NCBI RefSeq assembly: GCF_025351295.1
Contig: NZ_JANXWD010000015.1
Location: 1 to 47,031, forward strand
From: Phenylobacterium sp.
GTDB lineage: Bacteria > Pseudomonadota > Alphaproteobacteria > Caulobacterales > Caulobacteraceae
Length of the DNA stretch: 47,031 bases
Direction of reading: 5' to 3'
Numbering within the stretch: position 1 is the stretch's first letter; every line of letters starts with the position of its first letter. Shown here in pieces: positions 1 through 8,669 of this stretch. The position numbers and the translations under genes were made by a program. The notes beneath the pieces are model-generated. The model was given only the letters and a program-made list of their open reading frames with translations. It searched no databases and was not told the DNA's origin.

Positions 1-1
1 C

Positions 2-106
2 GCCATCCTCGACGCCGTCTGCGACGCCTGGAACCGCCTCATCGCCGAACCAGATCGCATCCAATCCCTCGGATCACGACAATGGGCCATCTGCGGTGCA
101 GATTAA
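2..106 (+). pseudogene. IS630-family transposase, C-terminal end (cut by window edge)
   Basis: Frame 2 reads 34 residues to a TAA at 104-106. The stretch DAWNRLIAEPDRI followed by SLGSRQWA resembles the usual end of IS630-family DDE transposases, which finish with a Trp-rich helix and a short tail. The rest of the gene lies outside the window, so whether the copy is intact cannot be judged. The bases just after the stop probably include the right end of the element, because IS630 transposase genes run almost to their terminal repeat; the exact end and TA target cannot be fixed from one side. The family call rests on a short motif. Confidence 0.6.
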
Positions 107-376
107 GGGCGGTTGGTATCAGTCGAGGGCGACGCGCAGACGGTCGAGCTGCCGGATCGGAGCGCGGACGGCGTCTTCTCCCGGTTTGGCGTGATGGCGT
201 TTGCCGATCCCGCGGCTGCCTTCGCCAATTTTCACCAGGTCGGCAAGATCCTCCGCGAGGCGCCCGGGCTGCGAGCGGCGGCGGAGCCCCGCCCGTGGGC
301 CGCGCTGGCCGAGCGGGAGGCCCGTGGGTCCGTCGCCCTGCGCGCCGCGATCTGGGTCGTCGCAGCCGGCGCGTGA
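107..376 (+). pseudogene. Remnant of a class I SAM-dependent methyltransferase with an internal deletion
   Basis: The frame beginning near 113 contains GDAQTVELP, then DGVFSRFGVMAFADPAAAF, which is the post-motif region of type-11 SAM methyltransferases (the strand and loop after the SAM-binding acidic residue). It then jumps from FANFHQ straight to VGKILREAP and ends LRAAIWVVAAGA, which resembles the last helix and strand of the same family. The N-terminal GxGxG segment is missing, and about 100 residues of the centre appear deleted in frame. The missing 5' part coincides with the IS630 end, so insertion followed by deletion is the likely history. It should not encode an active enzyme. Family assignment is by motif only. 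Confidence 0.55.
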
Positions 377-386
377 GCTGCGCCTA

Positions 387-2870
387 TCATTTCGCCGCGA
401 CGGCCTCGAGGGCCAGGCGCTTGAGGTTGGCGCTTGAGAACAGCGCGTCGAGTTTCGCGAGTTTTCCCTTCCAGAGGTCGACGAAGGCGCGGCTGCCGCC
501 GCTGGTGCCGGGGCGGACGCCGCGGACGTGGCGGTCCTGGATGATCTTCTGGGTGACCCAGTTGGCGAGTTCGCCGGGAATGGCGACGTATTCGGCGGCG
601 ATCTGGGCGGCGATCATCGTCTGGTCGTCGGTGACGAAGTTGGATTCCTTGGTGCCGACATAGCCCGGCATGTAGTCGCCGCTGGCCTCGATCTGGCTGC
701 GGATCGGGGTCAGCTGGTCGTTGTTGAGGAGGGTCGGGGTCGGCAGCGTCTTCAGCACCTGCTTCATGCGGTCTTCCTTGCCGCCGCCCCTCAGCGCCCT
801 GGGCGCCTTGTCCTGGTTCGCCGGCATATCGAGGTAGTTGAGCACGCGGATCGCCGACCCGCCGATGATCTCGAAGGACCCGTCCGTTGATGCAAGCTGC
901 GGCGCGACGCCGGACTGCAGGATGATCGGCGCGAATTCGGTGACGCCCAGGATGTCAAAGGCCCCCTGCTGCAACTGGTCGCGGACCATGGCGTAGATGT
1001 AAAGCCGCCCGCCCTCGATCTTCTCCTTCACGAAGATCCGCGTGACCGCGCGATCGATGCCCACGTAGCGAATATTATAGCTGCTGTGCTCGAGAGAGGT
1101 CTCGATTGTCCCCTGACTGCGGCGCGCGGTGGCGGCGCCGAAGCGACCGCTTGGATCTCCCTTCAACTCGAGGTCCTTGGTGGCGCTGGGGTCGAAGACG
1201 TTCCACAGAGTGGCGACCTCCGGCCCCTGGGCGATGACCAGATAGTCCACCAACTCCCAGGGGTCGCGCGACAGCCGCCCACTCCAGCCCGGTTGGTCCT
1301 CCAGGAACGCACCTTCGGAAAGGTCCCGGGTATTGCCCGGGTTTTTCGTGTCCGGCCATTTGCCGCCGATATCGAGCCTGATGTAATCGGCCGCGCTGAT
1401 CGTCCAGCCCTTCAGATAGTCGAAATAGACCGTCACCAGGCCGACGCGGCTGATCTTGTTGCCCATACCTTCGGCGATCGCCGGACCGTCGGCCGAAACG
1501 ATCCATTTGACCAACATGCCGAGCTCGGTCGCGACGTGGACGGCATCCGTGCCGGCGTTCGGCCCTGAAACGCCGATCGTGAGGGGATTGCGCGCGTGCT
1601 CAAGGCGGAGCGGGGATAGCGGATTCGCCGCCTCCCGCTGGAACGCGTCGAGATCCAGCACGCGCTCCTTTTCGCGCGCCTTGTGCTCCACGGTGGTGAT
1701 CTGCTTCTCCAGCTTGTTCTGGCCCGCGAAGCGGTGCGGCCCGATGCCCAGGCCCGAGACCACCTTCCAGGCATAGAACTCGCCGAGGTTCGTGGTGATC
1801 TGGTACCAGCCGCTGTCCAGCCGCTTCACCTTGCCGATCGCGGCTTTGACCCGGCGCGCGCCGAAACGGTCGATGACGAAGTCGATGTCGCCGCTCAGCT
1901 GTTCGGCATTGCCCTTGAAGCCCTCGTCGGCGCCCGACGGCTCGGCCGGGAGCTGGGTCGTCTCGCGCCGCGGCGAGGTCATGTTGGCGGGGTGGTTGAC
2001 GAAACCGATGCCACGGCTGCGCGCGTCGGTCTTCGATGGCTTCCAGGGCTGGGATTCGCCGATGACCACCGTGGTCGTGGGGTCCATCGCGGTCCCGTGG
2101 ACGTTGATGTAGTCTGCGACGCTGGCGCCCGTGCCGAGCAGGGCCACCTGAAAGGTCACGTCGGGCGTACCCGGCGACCTGGGCCGAGCGACGGCGGGGC
2201 CGTCTTTCGCGAGCCGCTTCTCCTCCTTCAACCGCGCGGCCTCGGTCACGGCCGCCTCCTCCCGCACGCTGTCCCGACGGGTCCGGTTCAGGAATCGCGC
2301 GGCGTCCTTGACGTAGAGATACACGTGCTGGGGGTTGTCGAGATTGATCTCGCCGTAGTCGACCGAGCTGTTGACGAGGGAGGTCAGATTGTTTTGGAAC
2401 GCCTTGAAGCGTTCCAGTTCGTCGCGGGTCTCGGCCAGCCCCTCGACCTTCATTTCCTCCAGCATCGGGCGGCTGGCGTCGATGGCGGCGAGCACCCGCC
2501 CATGCAGGACGTGGAGGTCGCCGATCCGCAGCATCTCGCTCAGCCGCGCCCGCGTGCCCGAAAACTCCAGCTTGGCCTGCACGACTCCGCCGGGGGCCAG
2601 CTGCGCCACGGGGCCGGCTTGCGCCGGCGGGGCGACCGGTCCGAACATCGCGCCGAGGGCGCGGCGCTGGGCGACCGCCCGCGGGCCGGTCTGCGCCAGG
2701 TCGGCGAACGCCTGCAGCGCGGTCCCGGCGGGGCTGAGGTCATCGAGATGGCCGCCGGCGTAGGGCCGTTCGGCGGGCGCCGCGGCCGGCGATCGCGGCG
2801 CCGGCTCCCGACTGCTCGACGCCCGTTTGTCCACCGTCCCGAACCCCGTGCCCGCGGGACACGAAACCAC
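387..2870 (-). CDS. Large orphan protein: eCIS-type leader region fused to a Rossmann/flavoprotein-like body
   Basis: This 827-residue protein from a GTG start is not a family I can name. Residues about 48-102 carry LQAFADLAQ, AVAQRRALGAMFG, PVAQL and VVQAKLEF, the Gln/Ala-rich repeating style seen at the N-termini of proteins linked to extracellular contractile injection systems, often DUF4157-associated. Residues about 110-225 look helical. VALLGTGASVADYI (242-255) with VVIGES (268-273), KVVSGLGIGPHR (369-380) and IGVSGPNAGTDAVHVATELG (432-451) resemble, in order, the FAD-binding, ATG-like and NAD(P)-binding motifs of two-dinucleotide flavoproteins. There is no signal peptide or membrane segment. 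A second GTG 12 codons in is a possible start. No injection-system genes lie in the window. The neighbouring IS630 end and dead methyltransferase suggest an accessory locus. Confidence 0.75.
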   Translation of the reverse strand: MVSCPAGTGFGTVDKRASSSREPAPRSPAAAPAERPYAGGHLDDLSPAGTALQAFADLAQTGPRAVAQRRALGAMFGPVAPPAQAGPVAQLAPGGVVQAKLEFSGTRARLSEMLRIGDLHVLHGRVLAAIDASRPMLEEMKVEGLAETRDELERFKAFQNNLTSLVNSSVDYGEINLDNPQHVYLYVKDAARFLNRTRRDSVREEAAVTEAARLKEEKRLAKDGPAVARPRSPGTPDVTFQVALLGTGASVADYINVHGTAMDPTTTVVIGESQPWKPSKTDARSRGIGFVNHPANMTSPRRETTQLPAEPSGADEGFKGNAEQLSGDIDFVIDRFGARRVKAAIGKVKRLDSGWYQITTNLGEFYAWKVVSGLGIGPHRFAGQNKLEKQITTVEHKAREKERVLDLDAFQREAANPLSPLRLEHARNPLTIGVSGPNAGTDAVHVATELGMLVKWIVSADGPAIAEGMGNKISRVGLVTVYFDYLKGWTISAADYIRLDIGGKWPDTKNPGNTRDLSEGAFLEDQPGWSGRLSRDPWELVDYLVIAQGPEVATLWNVFDPSATKDLELKGDPSGRFGAATARRSQGTIETSLEHSSYNIRYVGIDRAVTRIFVKEKIEGGRLYIYAMVRDQLQQGAFDILGVTEFAPIILQSGVAPQLASTDGSFEIIGGSAIRVLNYLDMPANQDKAPRALRGGGKEDRMKQVLKTLPTPTLLNNDQLTPIRSQIEASGDYMPGYVGTKESNFVTDDQTMIAAQIAAEYVAIPGELANWVTQKIIQDRHVRGVRPGTSGGSRAFVDLWKGKLAKLDALFSSANLKRLALEAVAAK

Positions 2871-3014
2871 GAAACGCCCCCACGCAAAAGCCGCCTCGCG
2901 GCGCCTCCCACATCCTCCCCGCGACCCCTTCGCGCACAGGGTTGAGGCGAGGGGCGGCCCGCTATAGGTTCCGCGCTCTTTCCGCGACCAGTCCCGAGCC
3001 CGGAGTCCCGCTAA

Positions 3015-3782
3015 GTGACGGATCTATTCGAAGAGGTCGAAGAGCAGCTGCGCTCCGACCGTTACCGGCAGTTCGCGCGAACCTTGCTGCCGTGGCTGCT
3101 GGGGCTCGCCGCCATCGCGCTCATCGTCACCCTGGGCTACTGGGGCTACGACACCTGGCGCACCCGCCAGACCGACGCCGCCTCGGAACAGTACGCCGAG
3201 GCCATGGACGCCATGGGCAAGGGCGACGCCGACAAGGCGCGGACGCTGTGGACCACGGTCTCCAAGTCGCAGGCCGGCGGCTACAAGGCCCTGTCGCTGA
3301 TGCACCTGGCCGCCTTCGCCGCCGACAAGAAGAACACCGCCGAGGCCGTGAAGCTGCTGGACGAGGCCGCCGCGGCCGCGCCCGACCCGATCATCGGCGA
3401 CGCCGCCCGCCTCAAATCCGCCTTCGCCCTCCTCGACACCGCTCCCCTGTCGGAACTGGAGGGGCGCTTGAAGCCGCTGATGGAGGAGGGCCACCCCTAC
3501 AAGGCCCAGGCCCGCGAGGCGCTGGCCTTCGCCAAGCTGAACGCCGGCGACCTGAAGGGCGCGCGCGGCGACTTCGTGCTGCTGTCCCAGTCGCTGGACG
3601 CCGGCCAGGGCGCCCAGGCCCGCGCCCAGGCCGCCATCGGCCTGATCGACGCCGGCTCGGCCAAGGCCGTGCCCACAGTGGTCAGGGCCGCCGCCCTGCT
3701 GCCGCCGCCGATGCCGATCGACCCGTCCCTCCTGATGCCACCGGGCCCGCAAGGCCAGCCGCAAGAAAACGCCCCGCAATGA
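3015..3782 (+). CDS. TPR-containing inner-membrane protein (YfgM-like)
   Basis: A 255-residue protein with a short cytoplasmic N-terminus (MTDLFEEVEEQLRSDR), one membrane segment at about residues 24-45 (LLPWLLGLAAIALIVTLGYW) and a helical, Ala-rich periplasmic part with TPR-like repeats up to about residue 215. It ends in a Pro-rich tail. This matches the YfgM/TPR_21 family, ancillary partners of the SecYEG translocon that help periplasmic chaperones in other bacteria. The GTG at 3015 is chosen because the family begins with a short acidic helix before the membrane anchor. Its stop overlaps the start of bamB by four bases, so the two are translationally coupled, as in many proteobacteria where the yfgM-like gene precedes bamB and der. 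Confidence 0.85.
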   Translation: MTDLFEEVEEQLRSDRYRQFARTLLPWLLGLAAIALIVTLGYWGYDTWRTRQTDAASEQYAEAMDAMGKGDADKARTLWTTVSKSQAGGYKALSLMHLAAFAADKKNTAEAVKLLDEAAAAAPDPIIGDAARLKSAFALLDTAPLSELEGRLKPLMEEGHPYKAQAREALAFAKLNAGDLKGARGDFVLLSQSLDAGQGAQARAQAAIGLIDAGSAKAVPTVVRAAALLPPPMPIDPSLLMPPGPQGQPQENAPQ

Positions 3783-5167
3783 GCCGCCGCACGACGATCC
3801 TCGCCGCCATCCTGATCGCGGCGCTGGGAGCCAGCAGCTGCTCGACGGTCGGAAAGCTGAATCCGTTCGGCAAGAAGGATAAGGCCGCCAAGGAGCTGGC
3901 CGGCGAGGGCCAGCGGATCTCGATCATCCCGCCGGACCAGCTGCTGGCGCCGGCCGCGGCGCTGAAGGGCGTCGACTTCGCCCTGCCGCCCGTGCAGACG
4001 ATCGCCGAGTGGCCGCTGCCCGGCGGCACCCCCGAGCAGGTGGTCGGCAATGTGTCGGCCGGCGCCAACCTCAGCGTCGCCTGGCGCAAAAGCTTCGGCC
4101 AAGGCTCCAGGCGCGGCCGCTACGTCACCGCCCCGCCAGTGGCCGCGGACGGCAAGGTGTTCCTGATGGACGGCGACGGCCGCGCGGTGGCGGTGGACGC
4201 CAGGACCGGCGCGCAGATCTGGCGCACCGGCGCGAACCCCGGCGACAACAAGCGCGACAAGGTGGCCTTCGGCGGCGGCGTCGCCTACGCCGACGGCAAG
4301 CTCTACGTCTCGTCGGGCTTCCGCAATGTGATGCAGCTGGACGCCAGGACCGGCGCGCTGGGCTGGCGCACCAAGACCAGCGAATCGATCCATGGCGCGC
4401 CCACAGTGGCCGGCGGCCGGGTGTTCGTGGTGGCCCTGGACAATACCCTGCTGACCTTCGACGCCGCCACCGGCGCGCCGTCCTGGACCTATCAGGCGCT
4501 GGCGGAATCGGCCCGCATCCTCTCGGCCTCCAGCCCGGCGGTGTCGGGCGACACGGTGGTGGCGGCCTTCGGCTCGGGCGAGCTGGTGGCGATCCGCGCC
4601 GCGAACGGCAACGACCTGTGGAACGAGGCGCTATCGCGCGCCAGCCGCACCAGCGCGCTGTCGGAGATCCGCGACATCCCGGGCCGCCCGGCGATCTACA
4701 ATGGCGACGTGTTCGCGGTCAGCCACTCCGGCGTGTTCGCCGCCACCGACCTGCGCACCGGCCAGGCCCGCTGGACCCTGCCGGTGGTGGGCGTCACCGC
4801 CCCCCTGGTGGCCGCCGACGTGGTCTACGCGGTCTCCAAGGACGGCCTGGTGATCTGCGCCGCCCGCGAGAACGGCCAGATCTACTGGATCAAGAACCTG
4901 AACGAGGGCTTCAAGTCCAAGCGCAAGGGCGGCGTTCTGGGGGTCGGCGGCCAAAAGCAGATTCGGCCGATCTGGTCGGGTCCGTTGCTCTCCAACGACC
5001 GGCTGCTGATCGTCGGCCAGACCGGCCAGATGGTCGTGATGAACGCCAAGACCGGCGAGATCCAGAAGCGGATCGAGCTCAAGGGTGCGTCGGTGACCTC
5101 GCCGATCGCCATGGGCGATACGGTCTATGTGGTGACCCAGGAGGCCGACCTGATCGCTATTCGCTGA
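3779..5167 (+). CDS. bamB: Outer-membrane assembly lipoprotein BamB
   Basis: A 462-residue PQQ-type beta-propeller. The first 21 residues form a lipoprotein signal ending ALGASSC, so Cys21 is the likely lipidated residue (Ala at -3 is slightly unusual). Repeats with W-R/T and DARTGA motifs (VDARTGAQIWRTG, LDARTGALGWRTK, DLRTGQARWTLP, NAKTGEI) mark successive propeller blades. BamB supports BamA in folding beta-barrel proteins at the outer membrane. The ATG at 3779 lies in the ATGA overlap with the upstream TPR gene; the open frame extends further upstream, but only as a shadow of that gene. der follows after 23 bases. Confidence 0.92.
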   Translation: MSRRTTILAAILIAALGASSCSTVGKLNPFGKKDKAAKELAGEGQRISIIPPDQLLAPAAALKGVDFALPPVQTIAEWPLPGGTPEQVVGNVSAGANLSVAWRKSFGQGSRRGRYVTAPPVAADGKVFLMDGDGRAVAVDARTGAQIWRTGANPGDNKRDKVAFGGGVAYADGKLYVSSGFRNVMQLDARTGALGWRTKTSESIHGAPTVAGGRVFVVALDNTLLTFDAATGAPSWTYQALAESARILSASSPAVSGDTVVAAFGSGELVAIRAANGNDLWNEALSRASRTSALSEIRDIPGRPAIYNGDVFAVSHSGVFAATDLRTGQARWTLPVVGVTAPLVAADVVYAVSKDGLVICAARENGQIYWIKNLNEGFKSKRKGGVLGVGGQKQIRPIWSGPLLSNDRLLIVGQTGQMVVMNAKTGEIQKRIELKGASVTSPIAMGDTVYVVTQEADLIAIR

Positions 5168-5190
5168 TCAGGCGGTACACTTAGCCCAAC

Positions 5191-6780
5191 ATGGCGCTCA
5201 AGATCGCGATCGTCGGCCGGCCCAATGTCGGCAAGTCCACGCTGTTCAACCGGCTGGCGGGCAAGAAGCTCGCCATCGTCGACGACCAGCCTGGGGTCAC
5301 CCGCGACCGCCGCTTCGGCACGGGCCGGCTGGGCGACCTGGACCTGGAGCTGATCGACACCGCCGGCTTCGAAGACGTCACCGACGAGAGCCTGGAAGCG
5401 CGTATGCGAGCCCAGACCGAGCTGGCGGTCGACGAGGCCGATATCGCACTCTTCGTCATCGACGCCCGCGAGGGCGTGACCCCGGGCGACCTGATCTTCG
5501 CCGACGTCCTGCGCCGCAAGGGCGGGCCGGTGGTGCTCGCCGCCAACAAGTCCGAGAGCAAGGCGTCGGACGCCGGGGTGTTGGACGCCTACAGCCTGGG
5601 CCTTGGCGAGCCGATCCCGATCTCCGCCGAGCACGGCGAGGGCATGGCCGACCTCTACGCGGCCGTGGCGATCTACGCCCTGGAAGTGGACGACGAGCCC
5701 GACGAGGCCGGCAAGCCGATCAGCATCGCCATCGTCGGGCGGCCCAACGCGGGCAAGTCGACCCTGGTCAACCGGCTGATCGGCGAGGACCGCCTGCTGG
5801 TCGGCCCCGAGGCCGGCATCACGCGCGACGCCATCCCCGTGGACTGGACCTGGGACGACCGCGCCATCCGCCTGGTCGACACCGCGGGCCTGCGCCGCAA
5901 GGCCAAGGTGCAGGAGAACCTGGAGAAGCTATCTACCCACGACTCCATCCGCGCGATCACCTTCGCCGAGGTGGTGATCCTGGTGATGGACGCGACGCAT
6001 CCGTTCGAGACCCAGGACCTGCAGATCGCCGACCTGGTGGAACGCGAGGGCCGGTCGCTGGTGTTCGTGCTGGCCAAGTGGGACCTGGTCGATGACCAGC
6101 GCGCCAAGCTCGCCGAGTTCATCGAGCAGGCCAACCTGTCGCTGCCGCAGCTGAAGGGCTCGCCCGTGGTGGCCGTCTCGGCGGAGACCGGGCGCGGGCT
6201 GGAGCGGCTGATGCCGGCGGTGATCAAGTCGCACACCGACTGGTCGACCAAGGTCAAGACCCGCGACCTCAACGACTGGCTGAAGATGGCGGTGGAGCGC
6301 CACCCGCCGCCCTCCGTCGGCGGCAAGCGGGTGAAGCCCAAGTACATGGCCCAGACCAAGGCCCGGCCGCCGACCTTCGTGATGTTCGCCTCGCGGGCCG
6401 ACCAGCTGCCGGACCACTACCGCCGCTATCTGGTCAATTCGATCCGCGAGAGCTTCGACCTGCCGGGCGTGCCGATCCGCCTGACGGTGAAGTCGAACAA
6501 GAACCCCTTCGCCACCGGCGAAGAGAAGAGCGGCACGGGCCTGACGCGGGCTAAGCCCTCGGAGGCCAAGACCGGCATGGCCGCCAAGATCCGCCGGGCG
6601 GCGGCGGCCAAGGCCAAGGAAGGCGCCGGCGCCAAGCCCAAGCTGCACGGCAAGGCCAAACCGCAGGGGCCCAAGGCCAAGCCCGGCAACCCGCGCGGCC
6701 GGGCGGCCAAGCTGATCCGCCCCGGCGTCAAGCCGAAGCGAGCGTCCCGGCCCGTTTCCAGTCCGAAAAGACCACGCTAG
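5191..6780 (+). CDS. der: Ribosome-assembly GTPase Der (EngA)
   Basis: A 529-residue tandem GTPase needed for 50S assembly. The first G domain has GRPNVGKST (9-17), the DTAG motif (56-59) and NKSE (119-122) in place of NKxD. The second has GRPNAGKST (183-191), DTAG (230-233) and AKWD (295-298), where the usual Asn is Ala. A KH-like domain follows (about 350-440), then a Lys/Ala/Pro-rich basic tail of about 90 residues, longer than in Escherichia coli Der and common in Alphaproteobacteria, probably contacting rRNA. The ATG at 5191 starts directly at the G domain. The last 53 bases overlap the 3' end of the convergent dehydrogenase gene. Confidence 0.95.
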   Translation: MALKIAIVGRPNVGKSTLFNRLAGKKLAIVDDQPGVTRDRRFGTGRLGDLDLELIDTAGFEDVTDESLEARMRAQTELAVDEADIALFVIDAREGVTPGDLIFADVLRRKGGPVVLAANKSESKASDAGVLDAYSLGLGEPIPISAEHGEGMADLYAAVAIYALEVDDEPDEAGKPISIAIVGRPNAGKSTLVNRLIGEDRLLVGPEAGITRDAIPVDWTWDDRAIRLVDTAGLRRKAKVQENLEKLSTHDSIRAITFAEVVILVMDATHPFETQDLQIADLVEREGRSLVFVLAKWDLVDDQRAKLAEFIEQANLSLPQLKGSPVVAVSAETGRGLERLMPAVIKSHTDWSTKVKTRDLNDWLKMAVERHPPPSVGGKRVKPKYMAQTKARPPTFVMFASRADQLPDHYRRYLVNSIRESFDLPGVPIRLTVKSNKNPFATGEEKSGTGLTRAKPSEAKTGMAAKIRRAAAAKAKEGAGAKPKLHGKAKPQGPKAKPGNPRGRAAKLIRPGVKPKRASRPVSSPKRPR

Positions 6781-7474
6781 CGGCCGGCTTGCCCAGGTCG
6801 GCCTGGGCCAGCTCCACGACCAGCGGTCCGATCTCGGACGGGTCGGGCAGGGTGGCCGGATCCTCGCCTGGCATGGCCTCGGCCCGCATGCGAGTGCACA
6901 TGACGCTGGGGTCCAGCAGCACGGCGCGGACCTTGGTCTGCTCCAGCTCGTCGGCCCAGGTGCGGACCATGTGCTCCAGCCCCGCCTTGGTGACGCCGTA
7001 GGGGCCCCAGAAGGCTTTCGGGCGGATGGCGCGGCCGCTGGTCAGGAAGATGGCGCGCGGGTGCTCCGAGGCGCGCAGCAGCGGTTCCACGGCGCGGATC
7101 AGGCGGTAGGAGGCGGTGAGGTTGAGCGCCACCACCTTGTCCCAGTGCTTGGGCTCGATATGGGCCATCGGCGTCATCGGCCCCAGCATGGCGGCGGCGT
7201 GGACCAGGATGTCGAGCCGGCCGAAGCGCTGGTGGATCGCCAGCGCCAGCTGGTCGAGGCCGTCGGCCTCGGCGATGTCCATCGGAACCAGGGTGGCGGC
7301 CCGGTCCGTGGCGGCCTTGATCTCGTCGTCCAGGGCTTCCAGCGCGCCCTGGGTGCGGGCGACGGCGACGACGTGGGCGCCGGCCTTGGCGAGGGCCAGG
7401 GCGGCGGCGTGGCCGATGCCGCGGCTGGCGCCGGTGACGAGGGCGATGCGGTCTGAGAGGGGCGTCTGGCTCAT
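6728..7474 (-). CDS. Short-chain dehydrogenase/reductase
   Basis: A 248-residue classical SDR with TGASRGIG (14-21) for cofactor binding and the catalytic set Ser146, Tyr159 and Lys163 (YGVTK). The usual NNAG motif reads HAAA. The C-terminal segment [21 protein letters not shown] resembles the YciK-like oxidoreductase group; the substrate is not known. It starts ATG at 7474 with the SBF-like transporter gene ending 12 bases upstream of it on the same strand, so the two may be cotranscribed. Its 3' end runs 53 bases into der on the other strand, which makes transcriptional interference or antisense pairing possible. Confidence 0.88.
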   Translation of the reverse strand: MSQTPLSDRIALVTGASRGIGHAAALALAKAGAHVVAVARTQGALEALDDEIKAATDRAATLVPMDIAEADGLDQLALAIHQRFGRLDILVHAAAMLGPMTPMAHIEPKHWDKVVALNLTASYRLIRAVEPLLRASEHPRAIFLTSGRAIRPKAFWGPYGVTKAGLEHMVRTWADELEQTKVRAVLLDPSVMCTRMRAEAMPGEDPATLPDPSEIGPLVVELAQADLGKPAASVVFSDWKRAGTLASA

Positions 7475-7486
7475 GTGACGGCTTCT

Positions 7487-8455
7487 CTAACCGCTCGCGG
7501 TGTCGGTGTCAGGCCGCTGCGCATAGCGCTGCGCGATGGCGGCGCAGGCCATCAGCTGGATCTGGTGGAAGATCATCAGCGGGATCATCGCCACCCCGGC
7601 GACCGCGGGGCTGAGCAGGGCCGCGGCGATCGGCGCGCCGCTGGCCAGGGACTTCTTGGAGCCGCAGAACACGATGGCGATCTCGTCGGCCTTGTCGAAG
7701 CCGAGCGCGCGGGCCGCCAGCATGGTGACGAGGAGGACGACGCCCAGCAGGGCCAGGCAGAGGACCAGCAGCCGCACCAGGTCGAGCGCGCCGAGCCGGT
7801 CCCAGACGCCCTCCACGACGGCGCCGGAGAAGGCGACGTAGACGATCAGCAGGATGGTGCCGCGGTCGAGCTTGCCCAGGGTCTTGCTGTGGCGGGCCAC
7901 GAAGCCGCCGATCCACGGGCGCAGCAGCTGGCCGGCCACGAAGGGCGCCAGGAGCTGGAGCACGATGGCCCAGAACGACCCGGCGCTGACCGCGCCCTTG
8001 GCGTGCATCAGCACGCTGGCCAGGACCGGGGTCAGGAAAACGCCGATCATGTTGGAGGCCGAGGCCGAGGCGACGGCGGCCGGGACGTTGCCGCGCGCGA
8101 CCCCCACGAAGGCGATCGAGCTCTGGATCGTGGAGGGCAGGCAGCCTAGCAGCACGATACCGCTGGCCAGCTCCGGCGGGGTGATCCAGGCCGGCAGGTG
8201 GGCGATGCCGACGCAGAGCGCCGGAAACAGCACGAAGGTGGCGCCCAGGATCAGCAGGTGCAGCCGCCAGTGGGTCGCGCCCCGCAGCACCGCCTCGCGC
8301 GACAGCCGCGCACCGTGCAGGAAGAACACGATCCCGATCAGGACCTTCGACGCCCAACCCAGCCAGAACGCCGTCTCGCCCCGCGCCGGGATCACCGAGG
8401 CGGCGACCGCCATCAGGATGATCAGGACGAGGTACCAGTCGATCTTGAACTTCAC
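7487..8455 (-). CDS. Bile acid:sodium symporter-like transporter (SBF-like, YfeH type)
   Basis: A 322-residue membrane protein with about nine or ten hydrophobic segments. It begins KFKIDWYLVLIILMA and contains the conserved FFLHGARLS and GCLPSTIQSSIAF stretches, and later FCGSKKSLASG, which are typical of the SBF-like CPA-transporter family (PF13593). It probably moves an organic anion using a sodium or proton gradient; the substrate is unknown. The GTG at 8455 is chosen because the family starts at this point. The open frame can be extended 39 codons upstream, but that part reads through the intergenic inverted repeat and has no family similarity. purF lies upstream on the same strand, separated by that repeat. 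Confidence 0.87.
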   Translation of the reverse strand: MKFKIDWYLVLIILMAVAASVIPARGETAFWLGWASKVLIGIVFFLHGARLSREAVLRGATHWRLHLLILGATFVLFPALCVGIAHLPAWITPPELASGIVLLGCLPSTIQSSIAFVGVARGNVPAAVASASASNMIGVFLTPVLASVLMHAKGAVSAGSFWAIVLQLLAPFVAGQLLRPWIGGFVARHSKTLGKLDRGTILLIVYVAFSGAVVEGVWDRLGALDLVRLLVLCLALLGVVLLVTMLAARALGFDKADEIAIVFCGSKKSLASGAPIAAALLSPAVAGVAMIPLMIFHQIQLMACAAIAQRYAQRPDTDTASG

Positions 8456-8473
8456 TCGAACGGCCGTGCGCGC

Positions 8474-8659
8474 CTCCTCTCCCCCGGGCGAAGCCCGATA
8501 TGGAGAGGGTAGGGAGAGGGCCGGCGCAGGCGGGTAGGTTTGGCGCTCCCGCACCAGCCATTGTTCATCCACGGGCCCTTGATCCGGAACCCTGCCGGCT
8601 GAGCGTCGGAGCCGACCCTCTCCCTACCCTCTCCCTCTCGCTTCGCGGGGGAGAGGAGG
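8474..8659. repeat. REP-like inverted pair between purF and the SBF-like gene
   Basis: Two arms of about 45 bases, 8474-8520 and 8616-8659, are near-perfect reverse complements, sharing a CCTCCTCTCCCCC end and a GAGAGGGTAGGGAGAGGG end. Each arm can also fold on itself through CCTCTCC/GGAGAGG, with a short variable tip (GGGCGAAGCCC in one, GCGAAGC in the other). Two hairpin units facing each other around about 95 bases of spacer is the arrangement of REP/BIME elements. The element may act as a transcription stop or RNA-stabilising structure after purF. Confidence 0.75.
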
Positions 8660-8669
8660 CGGCTGGACG

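Noticed and set aside
2942..3778. An N-terminal extension of bamB
   Set aside because: These codons overlap the TPR gene in another frame; the lipoprotein signal fixes the bamB start at 3779.
6548..6780. The Lys/Ala/Pro-rich end of der as a frameshift artefact
   Set aside because: Basic tails of this kind are usual in alphaproteobacterial Der and the frame is clean to its stop.
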